Positions 48,099-58,755 of a DNA stretch of 64,000 nt are shown piece after piece. This DNA is from Datisca glomerata (Eukaryota; Streptophyta; Magnoliopsida; Cucurbitales; Datiscaceae). The number at the start of each line of letters is the position of its first letter. Positions within the stretch are counted from its first letter, which is position 1. The translations under genes and the position numbers were made by a program. The stretch lies in NCBI GenBank assembly GCA_003255025.1, contig QANY01004715.1, positions 104,501 to 168,500 on the forward strand, given 5' to 3'. A model generated the notes under the pieces. That model ran no database searches, was not told the origin of the DNA, and worked only from the letters and a program-made list of their open reading frames with translations.

Positions 48099-50405
48099 AT
48101 CGACGACAAGGGTTCAAAAGGACATACATGGCCGAGAATCACCACGGAGAAGCCTCAACGGTAAACCACAGTCCCATCTATAGCCTCCCAAACTTCGCCA
48201 GAAGTGGAAGAGAAATGGAGCCCAGCCCTAAGTTCAGCGGAGCCTAGGGCTGGGCTCGAGACGCAGTCAAACCCTTGGTGGCGACTAGGTTAGGGATGAA
48301 GTTTTTAGAGAGAGGTGAGACATTATCTCTCTAGAAACTAATTCAATCCTTTTAATCAGAAAAGATTTCATTTCTTTTCAAAATCAAGAATGCATAAGAT
48401 GTTCTAGAAAATAAAAGGCAAAATCCTTAGAGTTGCAATAGTTATCTTCTGATTATTAGATTTCAAGAACCTTTGTATAAATGAATTATATTTATTATAA
48501 AATATATTATATACATACAATAATAGAGAAAAATATATCATCTAACATTCTTATTATCACAAAACCCTAAATATCGACGACAAGGGTTCAAAAGGACATA
48601 CATAGCCGAGACTCACCACGGAGAAGCCTGAACGGTAAACCACAGTCCCATCTATAGCCTCCTAAACTTCGCCAGAAGTGGAAGAGAAATGGAGCCCAGC
48701 CCTAAGCTCGGCGGAGCCCAGGGCCGGGCTCGAGATGCAGTCAAACCCTTGGTGGCAACTAGGTTAGGGATGAAGTTTCTAGAGAGAGGTGAGACATTAT
48801 CTCTCTAGAAACTAATTCAATCCTTTTTTCGGAAAAGATTTCATTTCTTTTCAAATCAAGAATGCATAAGATGTTCTAGAAAATAAAAGGCAAAATCCTT
48901 GGAGTTGCAATGGTTATCTTCTGATTATTAGATTTCAAGAACCTTTGTATAAATGAATTACATTTATTACAAAATATATTATATACATACAGTAATAGAG
49001 AAAAATATATCATCTAACATTCTTATTCTCACAAAACCCTAACTATCGACGACAAGGGTTCAAAACGACATACATGGCCGAGACTCACCACGGAGAAGCC
49101 TGAACGGTAAACCACAATCCCATCTATAGCCTCCCAAACTTCGCCAGAAGTGGAAGAGAAATGGAGCCCAGCCCTCAGCTCGGTGAAGCCCAGGGCCGGG
49201 CTCGAGATGCAGTCAACCCCTTGGTGGCGACTAGGTTAGGGATGAAGTTTCTAGAGAGAGGTGGACATTATCTCTCTAGAAACTAATTCAATCCTTTTTT
49301 CGGAAAAGATTTCATTTCTTTTCAAAATCAAGAATGCATAAGATGTTCTAGAAAATAAAAGGCAAAATCCTTGGAGTTGCAATGGTTATCTTCTGATTAT
49401 TAGATTTCAAGAACCTTTGTATAAATGAATTACATTTATTACAAAATATATTATATACATACAATAATAGAGAAAAATATATCATCTAACATTCTTATTA
49501 ACACAAAACCTAACTATCGACGACAAGGGTTCAAAAGGACATACATGACCGAGACTCACCACGGAGAAGCATGAACGGTAAACCACAGTCCCATCTATAG
49601 CCTCCCAAACTTCGCCAGAAGTGGAAGAGAAATGGAGCCCAGCCCTAAGCTCGGCGGAGCCTAGGGCCGGGCTCGAGATGCAGTCAAACCCTTGGTGGCA
49701 ACTAGGTTAGGGATGAAGTTTCTAGAGAGAGGTGAGACATTATCTCTCTAGAAACTAATTCAATCCTTTTTTGGGGGAAAGATTTCATTTCTTTTCAAAA
49801 TCAAGAATGCATAAGATGTTCTAGAAAATAAAAGGCAAAATCCTTGGAGTTGCAATGGTTATCTTCTGATTATTAGATTTCAAGAACCTTTGTATAAATG
49901 AATTACATTTATTATAAAATATATTATATACATACAATAATAGAGAAAAATATATCATCTAACATTCTTATTATCACAAAACCTTAACTATCGACGACAA
50001 GGGTTCAAAAGGACATACATGACCGAGACTCACCACGGAGAAGCATGAACGGTAAACCACAGTCCCATCTATAGCCTCCCAAACTTTGCCAGAAGTGGAA
50101 GAGAAATGGAGCCCAGCCCTAAGCTCGACGGAGCCCAGGGCCGGGCTCGAGATGCAGTCAAACCCTTGGTGGAGACTAGGTTAGGGATGAAGTTTCTAGA
50201 GAGAGGTGAGACATTATCTCTCTAGAAACTAATTCAATCCTTTTTTGGGGGAAAAGATTTCATTTCTTTTCAAAATCAAGAATGCATAAGATGTTCTAGA
50301 AAATAAAAGGCAAAATCCTTTGAGTTGCAATGGTTATCTTCTGATTATTAGATAGAACCTTTGTATAAATGAATTACATTTATTATAAAATAGATTATAT
50401 ACGAA
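48099..50405 (+). repeat. Tandem array, five units of about 472 bp
   Basis: Units start at the word ATCGACGACAAGGGTTCAAA at 48,099, 48,573, 49,045, 49,516 and 49,990, giving periods of 474, 472, 471 and 474 bp; the fifth is truncated near 50,405. Each unit has a GC-rich first half and an AT-rich second half. The units differ by only a few percent, the first being most divergent. A local hairpin-prone stretch (GAGAGATAATGTC-type complement around TCTAGAGAGA/TCTCTCTAGA) recurs in each. No coding capacity recognised. Confidence 0.95.
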
Positions 50406-50749
50406 ATATACTATTTAATGCATACCATAAATATACTAAATACATAACATGTATATTTTTAAAACACCATAAATTTCATAAAATTAAAATGTCAATATAA
50501 TATATTATGTATGTATAATATATAATATATTTAATATATATATGGTGTATATCATATATATACTATCTAAATCTAATTTGTTGCCACTGTTTTTGCTGAA
50601 ATTTTTTGTTTTATGGCAAAAAATATTTTTTGAGAAGCGTGACATTCTTAAAGTAGTTAGTTTTGATATTTTTCATACTTAAGGTTATTTTTTATGATTT
50701 TTTTTTAAATAGCCTAGTTATGATAAATAACTAGTTACTATTATTTGAA
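50406..50749. other. AT-rich spacer before pararetrovirus copy E
   Basis: Includes TATATA-rich microsatellite-like sequence (about 50,500-50,570). Nothing coding seen. Confidence 0.5.
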
Positions 50750-52469
50750 ACAAAACCACTCTAAATATTGTTTTTCTTAATAAACAGATTGATGAAATAA
50801 TTCAAAAATTAAAAGTAATCAATCAAGATTCAAAAAGTTATAGGTTAGAGTCCACATATGAGTCGTTCACAATAAGTGAATCTCCAAATATTGATAATAT
50901 TGAAGAATCATTTAAAAATTTAAAAATCATCTGAAATTAAATGTGAAAATATTAATGACAATGTACCTCAAGAATTGAAGGTGATTAATAATTCAGATTT
51001 AGAAAATCATAGGTCATAATCCACCTATGAATCATTCTCGATAAGTGAATCTTCAAACATTAATGATATTGAACAATCACTTAGAAATGTAGAAATTAAT
51101 AAATTAGAAAGGAAATGGCCTAAAAAGCCTATTCCTTCTGATATTCAAATTTCTAAAAATTCTTTAGTCAATTAATTTTCTATGTCTGCAGAGAAATTAT
51201 ACGAATGGAATATTGATGAACTTTTTGAGCAAGAAGTTCTCAACAATTTAGAGTACATCGCAATGGGAGCTAACAGCTACATTACCATACATAGTTTGCC
51301 TCACAGTGAGGTAATTAATCAGTTAGTCACATGATTCACATGAATACTTCATTCCTAGTGGAAAAAATATCTCACAGAAGAATTCAAAAATATCATTTTT
51401 TTCAGCAGTGAAGATTAATGCTAAAGAAACCCCAATTATTTGAAAAGATCAGTAAATAATGCACGATATTATTAATACACTTCTCTACACAATAATTGAA
51501 CACTTCATTGAAACATTAAGTAATATTACTTCGCATATACATGATCAATTAACTAATATTAGGTGTTCAATAGTAAGTGATTTTCATTGGTATAATAATA
51601 TATTTTTATCCAAATAAATGACAAGGGATAATAGTATTCAGCCCCGTTGAAAGGGAAAATTCATTAATAAATTATTCAATCTGTTCACACACAAAATTAG
51701 AACAATCTTAAGTAGTAATCTAGGTAATATAGACTATAATAGTCTTACATGCGGTACAATAGATAAAATTATGTCTTAAATGTAACCAGAATAGTCATTT
51801 TTCTAACACGTGTCACGTCAAAAATAAAATTAACAATTAAAAATCTCTGATGAAGATAAACAAGAATTGTTTAGAATCATAAAGTCAATATAATACTATG
51901 GGAGTGATATTAAAGATATAGGAGAATTCGTACACCCTGAATCCTCTGAGTCTAACTCTTCCAGTACTGATAATAATTCTCCTAACATCTCAATGGGGTG
52001 TAGGGACAGTTGTTGTCAAAAAATTAATTTCTTAAACAAAATTGAGGAAAAAGAAAACCTCTTGTTAGACTTAATTTGCAAAATTGAGAATCCAAAATTA
52101 AAACAAGAATTTCTAAAAGAATTAAGAAAGTGATCCTCAAAAAGGAAAATTCTAAGTCTAATAATAACAGTACTGCAAACCTTTCGCAAACCCTTGAAAA
52201 GTTCAATAAGGTTAAAGAAAAAGAAAAATAAGTTACATTATAAGAACTCCAAACAGAAATAAAAAATATTAGAATTGAAATAAAAGAATTAAAAGATTCT
52301 AACATAGATTTAAAAGAAGATTAAACATTTTAAAAATAGAAAGCTTAACTAAATCTAATGAATTAGGAGAACCTAGTAACTTCCTAATTATTGATAATGA
52401 AATTAAAGAACATATTATTAACAATCAAGATGAAAACAAGTTCTGAATAACAAATGGGAGAGGGCTACC

Positions 52470-52478
52470 TATTTATAG
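52470..52478 (-). promoter_or_regulatory. TATA box of pararetroviral promoter, copy E
   Basis: Minus-strand CTATAAATA, conserved with copies A and D. The sequence it would transcribe switches to opposite-polarity viral DNA about 30-40 bp downstream. Confidence 0.55.
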
Positions 52479-52653
52479 CCAATGAAAGTGAACTTCACCA
52501 GAAACTCATCACTTACCTAAACTATTCTTTTCTACAAAAAGAAAAACAATTTACATCCATACTTTTGTTTACTTTTGACTAAAAATAGTAAAAAATACAA
52601 ATAGTTGCCTAATTATTTGACAACTAGTACAATTATTATAAAAAAATTAAAAA

Positions 52654-54100
52654 TTACAAAGATTCCTTGAGAATTATAATCTTGGATTCTTGCGTCTTCA
52701 TCATTATGTCATTGAAGAGAGTCATTGTGACTATTGTTGCTTTATTTCGTTGGAGCCACTGTTGTTGTTTCTTGATAGTTGCTATCTTAGATTTTAGTGT
52801 CTTCATTATTATTATTTTGAATGTCATTGTGACTTTTGCAGAGTCATTGTTGCCGTTGATAATTGATTGTTGGGTATCATTATAGCCATTGTATTGGAGG
52901 ACTATTATGATATATTTTGAACTCCTTGATATTTGCCTAGGATGAATTATTTTTTTCATATCACGAAGATTAATATTATTGAATATGTCCTTCAATTGCT
53001 GAGGAGTAACCTTTCTGAATGATTGATCTTTTTGGTTTAATTTGGTGACTTGGCTCTGTAGATGATTCAGAGTCAAATTCATTATCTTTTTGGTTTAATT
53101 TGGTGACTTGGCTCTGTAGACGATTTAGAGTTAGATTCATTATTATCTTCTAAAAGGAGAAGCATTCTTTGGATTAATTTTTTCTTCAATTTTGATTTTG
53201 GTTTCGTGGCATTTGATTTATCCTTTGAAAATGATTCTGATTTGGTTATGAATTTAGATTTGAATGGATTTGTACTGAGGGTTTTATTTGTAGATCTAGG
53301 TGAATAAACTCATTAATTTTTAACGGAGCTTGGATAAAAAGATTTGCCAGTCTTATAATGGGATGAATACTTACAAATTCATAATGGATGGATGTAATTA
53401 TTTTCTGGGTATTCAACTTATCCCGCCATTTATCAAGTACTATTTGATGATGATTTCATTTTCAATCGAGTATTGCAATTTCAAAATCCAAGATATTTTT
53501 TATTTTATTAAAAAATAAAGTATTTGGGGAAAGGAAACCTTAATTGGTGAAGGCTTGTAAACCTTTAAAAATAAATTGAAACATTGTTGTAAATTAATTG
53601 AAAAAATGCCAAAGGTAAGACCATGAATGGACCACAATTTTAAGAACTAATTTGAAAAATCAATTTTAGGAATTGTTATCAAAATTTAAAAATCAAATGT
53701 GAGAAAAATCATTATTTTGATGCAAGAAAATCTTGTGCCATGTATCACTATAATCAAAATAATTGTATTGTTTTTTATTCAAAAGTACTCTGAAACTTAA
53801 ATGATGAATTTTTCATTCCTCCATAGTTATGATCCTAAGAATAAAGAAAGATTGGTAAATGATTCTTTCTTCAGAATTTCTGATTGAGCTAATTTTTATG
53901 GATTCTATTTCTGTAGAAACTGAGATTTTTGTTATTATGTCCAGGAACATAGTGGAATTTAGGGATGAAATGGGTTTTGGCAATTTGAGTAGGATCCTTC
54001 AAATGAGAGAATAGAGGTTCAAAATGAAAAAGATTTTTGTTGGTCATTTTTTTGAAAATCAAATGACGATTTCTTGTATTCTGAAAGTGATTGAGCATCA
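52654..54100 (-). pseudogene. Distal coding module of copy E
   Basis: Minus-strand open pieces: 54,155-53,889 (its first codons lie in the rearranged junction) and 53,082-52,654 (142 codons, with KKIIHPRQISRSSKYI). The block equivalent to KWWDKL lies near 53,440-53,400. Same unknown function as in copies A and D. Confidence 0.55.
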
Positions 54101-54330
54101 AATGAAATAAGCATGTTGTAGAATCCTTAACCAGAAGAATCAACATCACTTTCAAAAAATATATGAAAATGATGAATTGTTCAATAATAGAAGAGTTTTC
54201 GACTCAATAATTGACCCTTAAGACCCAAATCAGTATGGAGTATTCTACTCCAAACCAAGCTCAACTAACAATATTTGGGTCTATCATATCCAATCACCAA
54301 TCAACCATGGTTAACCAATTTGACCCATTA

Positions 54331-55334
54331 CAATTCACTATCACCTGGACTAAGTCCAATTGTTGTTTAGATGGAGATTTACGGGCATAGTCTATGAAGT
54401 TCATAATCTTTTTTCTAGTTCTTTTTGAATTAGTTTGAGTTAGTAGAAAATTTAAGAATTCCCATTACTTAAGCACTATTTCTAGTTTTTGTGAGGCTAA
54501 GAGTGTCTTTGTATAGGGCAGGTTTATACTTTAGGCCCCTAACTCTTTTGTAATCATTTTTTTCTCAATTTCAACTTTTTTAATTTCTATTATTTAATTA
54601 ATATATATTAAAAACTGCTCTATTAATATTTAAGTTAGATAATGACACGTGTTATAAATTTAATATTTATGCTCAATATCTATGTGTATATAAAGAGGGA
54701 AGATTTGTCAAAAAGTTGTATTATATTTGTTTATTTTAAATAAATGAAGAAGAAAACAGAACCTTAACAAATTACGAAATTGACAATATAAAATTTGTTG
54801 GAAGAAAATCGACACAATAACTTCAATTTGTGTGATTTTCGCAAGGGACTCCGTGTACGCGTATCGACATCCCATGATGACACGTAACACTAACACATTT
54901 GACATGATACCTGAAAAACAACACATGCATCACATGCAATATTTAAATCAATTCTCTTACCATTTTACCCCTTCATTATACATCTACTTTTACCCCTCTC
55001 CGCACGATGCATTGTAAATTATACTTATTCTAATGGCAAAACACAAAGGTTCTTCTCTTCATGCAAAAATAAAGTCAATTATCATGTACTTCATACCACA
55101 ATTACATTTACAACCTCATGCTTTTAGGTTATTCGGATAAATATTTTCTTTTGAATTTAGCTAAAAAAATTTATACTCATTTTTAAAAATAAAGAATTTT
55201 ATAATTTTGGCCCACCAACTTCACATCACCACTTACAATTTCTCTATTTCTTCATCATTTCTTTTTCTTTTTCAATGCACATGTCTAATCAATTTAATAA
55301 TCTCTTATTCTTCTTCTTTCATTTTCAACGAAAC
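54331..55334. other. AT-rich intergenic DNA
   Basis: No gene supported; open frames (54,708-54,926, 54,832-55,017) have no recognisable family. Confidence 0.45.
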
Positions 55335-56335
55335 TTTTTTAAACTTGAAGGGTTCAAGTAATTTTTTATAACTATTTAAATTCTTCAAGTAGTTTTTTTT
55401 ATCAGTCAACATGCATATACCAGATAACTACTTGAAGGGTTCAAGTAGTTATTTATTACTACTTAAAGGGTTTAAGTAGCTGTTTTTTTTTTCAGCAATT
55501 GCTCATACACCAGGTGACTACTTGAAGGGTTAAAGTAGTTCTTTTATGACTACTTAAAAAGTTTAAGTAATTTTTTATAACAACTTGGGTCTTTTTACGT
55601 CAAAAAAATAGAGAAAATGAATGTTGAGTACGTGAAAAGTTCAGGTAGTCATAAAAAGCTATTTAAAGCTTTCAAGTACTCAAAATTATTTTTATCTTAT
55701 TTTTTGGACTCAAAAATTGTTCAAATAGTCATAAAAAGTTATTTGAATTCTTCAAGTAGCCACATCGTGTTTGGATTGCTGACTGATCAAACAAAAAAAT
55801 AACTACTTGAAGAAGATAAGTAATCATAAACAATTACTTGAACCTTCAAGCAATCACTTAGTGTATGGGCAGTTGACTGAAAAATATAACTACTTGAAGA
55901 GTTTAAGTAGTCATAAACAATTATTTGAATTCTTTAAGTAGTCACCAGGTGTGTGTGTTGACTGACAAAAAACGTAACTAATTAAACCCTTCAAGTAGTT
56001 ATTTTTATTTTGGAAGTCAAAACAAATAATTACTTGAAGGGTTCAAGTAGTTGTATCTAACTACTTGAACTCTTCAAGTAGTCACTTATTTTGACTTTCA
56101 GAATCAAAATCACTGTTTGAAGGGTTCAAGTAGTCATAAACAACTACTTGAAGGGGTTAAGTAGTCATAACAACTACTTGAACCTTTAAAGTATTCACCT
56201 GGTGTATGGGTGTTGACTGGCAAAAAAAATAACAACTACTTGAACCCTTCAAGTAATGAATTTTATACTGGAAGTCAAACAAGTAAATACTTAAAGGGTT
56301 TAAGTAGTTGTTTATGTCTATTTGAATGGTTCAAT
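55335..56335. repeat. Array of about 20 short palindromes (CTACTTGAA-NNN-TTCAAGTAG)
   Basis: Roughly 1 kb in which a 21-bp near-palindrome, CTACTTGAAGGGTTCAAGTAG, and degenerate forms recur about every 20-60 bp, in both GGG and CCC orientation. A longer spacer word with GTATGGGTGTTGACTG recurs every 150-200 bp, pointing to a higher-order unit. Copies are least degenerate near 55,425-55,450 and 56,035-56,130. Open frame 55,617-55,802 inside it is not a gene. Confidence 0.85.
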
Positions 56336-56550
56336 TTTTAAATTTGTTGAATTTTAATTATCTATCATCAAATAAATATAATAATAGTATAATATTATCC
56401 TAATTACTCTCATATAAATTGTCAGGGTATACAATTTCTTTATTTATAAAAATGGGTATAAAAATCTTTAGTCAAATTCAAAATGATATATTTATCCAAA
56501 TAACCCTATACTTTCCCTCTTGATGGTGTCATCAATGGTCATTAGTTTAA

Positions 56551-57575
56551 GGGCTAATAAAGCCCCTGACTTTTAGGCTGTTGTACCAAATAGCCCCCAC
56601 CTTTAAAATATTTCATAAAACCCTATCACCTTTAATTTCGTTTCAGCAGTACACCCTTTCATGACTTCCGTTACGGAAGTCACTACACGTGCAACTCACC
56701 CGCTTGTTTTAGCGGGCAAATGGGTAAATCAATAACCCCTTCCACGTGTCAGCCAATCGTCAACTATTTTTTCTTATAAAAATGATGTCATTAACATTTC
56801 CCAAAATTCTATTTCTTCCTTCATATTCCCCCATCTTCTCCATTTCTTCTTATTTTCACTGTTTTTTCATTTTTTTCATGAAAACTTCGATATGCTACCG
56901 CGGTATTCCTTCAAATCTGAAGACCACTTCGACTGATTTGATCCTAGGAATAATATTTTATGCATGTTCAAAAAAGCGGGTAAGTTTGGATGGAAAATTT
57001 TCAATTTTGTGTTCAAATTTTTTAACCTTAATTTTGCTTTTTTATTTATTACAATTTTTTCATTAATAATTGGTTCTTAATTTTGTTAATTTGTTTTCTT
57101 TGCAAAATAATGGAGAATGTAGATTTTTTATGTGGTTCGACCCACCCATGTGTGAAAGACAAAAAAATATTATCCCCGGATTATTAAGAGGAATGACTCG
57201 ATTTGAGCACGGAAATAAGAATATTACAATCAAAGATTAAGAATATGATGTGCACATGCTTGTTGTTAATGTTTGTTTATTTCAAATTTTAAGGGTATTT
57301 GTATTGTAGTTAAGCTCATTTTGAAGGGTCTTTGATGGACTAGGTAGATATGTGACCGTTGATGGCTTACATGTGATAATAGAGTGTAAAATTACCACTT
57401 TGTCCATTAAGACACGTCGTGATTTACATGTGTGTTGACTTCCATTATATTTTTTAACGGAAGTAATGGAATGATGTTTTGATGAAAAAATGACAAGTTA
57501 AGAGACATTTTGAATGATTTTAAAAGTCAAGAGGTATGATATAGTGACCAAAGGTCAGGTGTACTATAATTAACC
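56551..57575. mobile_element. Non-autonomous Mutator-like element with degenerate TIRs
   Basis: The left end (from 56,551) and the reverse complement of the right end (to 57,575) resemble each other over about 150 bp, sharing blocks such as CCTGAC, a pyrimidine-rich stretch and ATGACTTCCGTTA-like against ATTACTTCCGTTA. Between them lies a small GRF zinc-finger gene. A target duplication is not clear. No transposase is present. Class assignment is inference from the long TIRs and gene cargo. Confidence 0.5.
56878..57240 (+). pseudogene. Small GRF-type zinc-finger gene, two exons, probably defective
   Basis: Exon 1 is 56,878-56,979 (34 codons: ATG, then CYRGIPSNLKT and FYACSKK), with donor GT at 56,980. 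Exon 2 is 57,106-57,240 (44 codons plus stop) with CRFFMWFDPPMCERQ and IIPGLLRGM. Together they give the core of a GRF zinc finger, a domain thought to bind nucleic acid, in a protein of 78 residues. The in-frame exon 2 start is preceded by TTTGCAA, where an acceptor needs AG, so correct splicing is probably lost. An upstream in-frame ATG at 56,782 is possible. Small GRF genes of this kind are common in plant genomes, often inside transposons. Confidence 0.65.
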
Positions 57576-58490
57576 TATAGAACCCTTTATTCCTTGCTTC
57601 ATTTTACATCACATCCTCGTCCATTATTTTAAACTCTTTAAATGAAAAAACTGTTATAGAATTATATGACTCGTATTTTCTGAATACTATATTCATTTTA
57701 TTTAATTTGAACTTGACAATATCTATTTTCCAAGATTGTTTCCGCCCGTTTATGCTACCCATCTCTTTCAATTTTTGGGGTCAAGCTGGTTGGTGCATGT
57801 ATTTATTAGAATAATACTTGGATTCCTAGATAGGTGAATAAGACTTCCTCATCACCACTATTTTGAACAAAATTTAGTGAAAAGTGAAGATGGTGTAATA
57901 ATTTTATATTTCTTTTAATGAAAAATAATTTTTAACGCTAATCAAAAATAATTTTTAAGTTAAATATAAAGTAAATAAATTATTATATATAATCTAATTT
58001 GATTGATCACATCAAAATTGTTTCACATCTGATCATGAGTCAAATATTAATCTATTTACTAATTTATAATTAGTCACCGAAGAGTAAAAACTCATACTCT
58101 TTAATCAAAGAGCCAAATACTTTTTTATTGGCTTACTTAGAGACTTAGTTAAGTCGTTTTAAAGATAAAATGAACTTAAATTGGCTAGACAAAAGTAAAT
58201 AGATGATATATCAAGTGTTTACATAAATGATTAATATATATGCTAATTAGACTAAAATTAACCTTTGTGAAACAAAATGAAAGTTCTCCCACATGCAAAA
58301 AAAATTTAATACAGTTTTTTTCGTGAGACTAAAATAAAAAAGTTGGATTAATATTAAAGGATCATTGAAAGAAATAAATATTAAATATTAATGAAAAACT
58401 AAATTATAATTCAGTGACTTAAATAATATTTAAATCTGCTAAATAAAACAGAGTTAAATTTACAAGAAGTGAAGATAATTTTAGATTTTT
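57576..58490. other. AT-rich DNA upstream of the phospholipase C gene
   Basis: Probable promoter-side intergenic DNA. No clear TATA box could be assigned and no gene is seen. Confidence 0.4.
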
Positions 58491-58649
58491 TTTTTTTGCA
58501 TCTCAAGTGAGTATCCCAACAAAGATAAATGGATCCAAGGAACCAGAAGCCAAACTTCATTTGCTAGCGAATCAAAATCGTCCATGTGTCACACTCTCTT
58601 GGGTCCCACACCATCAATCCATCTCTCTATGCTGTGAGAATATGTTAAA

Positions 58650-58755
58650 ATCCTCTCTCAGCTACTCTTCCCTTCCATTCAATCACAGACCTTCCACTTC
58701 CCCCATTTCTCTCAACTTTTCACTCTCTCTTTCTCTCTAGATTTGGCTCACATCC
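58650..58755 (+). promoter_or_regulatory. Pyrimidine-rich 5' leader of the phospholipase C gene
   Basis: A CT-rich tract, CTCTCTTTCTCTCTAG-like, directly upstream of the ATG at 58,756. Such tracts are common in plant 5' untranslated regions. The transcription start was not located. Confidence 0.45.

Larger units (their letters stand above)
50750..54330. mobile_element. Pararetrovirus copy E: duplicate of the inverted B/D junction
   Basis: Three segments. 50,750-52,441 is plus strand and matches copy B from 35,002 to 36,985, with a deletion of roughly 310 bp after the coat-protein region (near 51,760); its knuckle near 51,772-51,812 retains C, C, H and C. 52,442-54,100 is minus strand and matches 36,986-38,650 of copy D, including the TATA box (52,470-52,478) and the HFIPKFHYVPGH and IIHPRQISRSSKY pieces. 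54,108-54,330 is plus strand and matches the module around 5,710-5,520 reversed. All frames are interrupted. Confidence 0.75.

Noticed and set aside
55617..55802. 61-codon frame in the palindrome array
   Set aside because: Made of repeat units; no independent coding signal.
55335..56335. CRISPR-like array
   Set aside because: Repeats are irregularly spaced, in both orientations and degenerate, in a plant nuclear context without associated genes.
58507..58740. 77-codon frame just upstream of the phospholipase C start
   Set aside because: It begins at GTG rather than ATG, ends in a Ser/Leu run coming from a CT-rich tract, and fits a 5' untranslated region.
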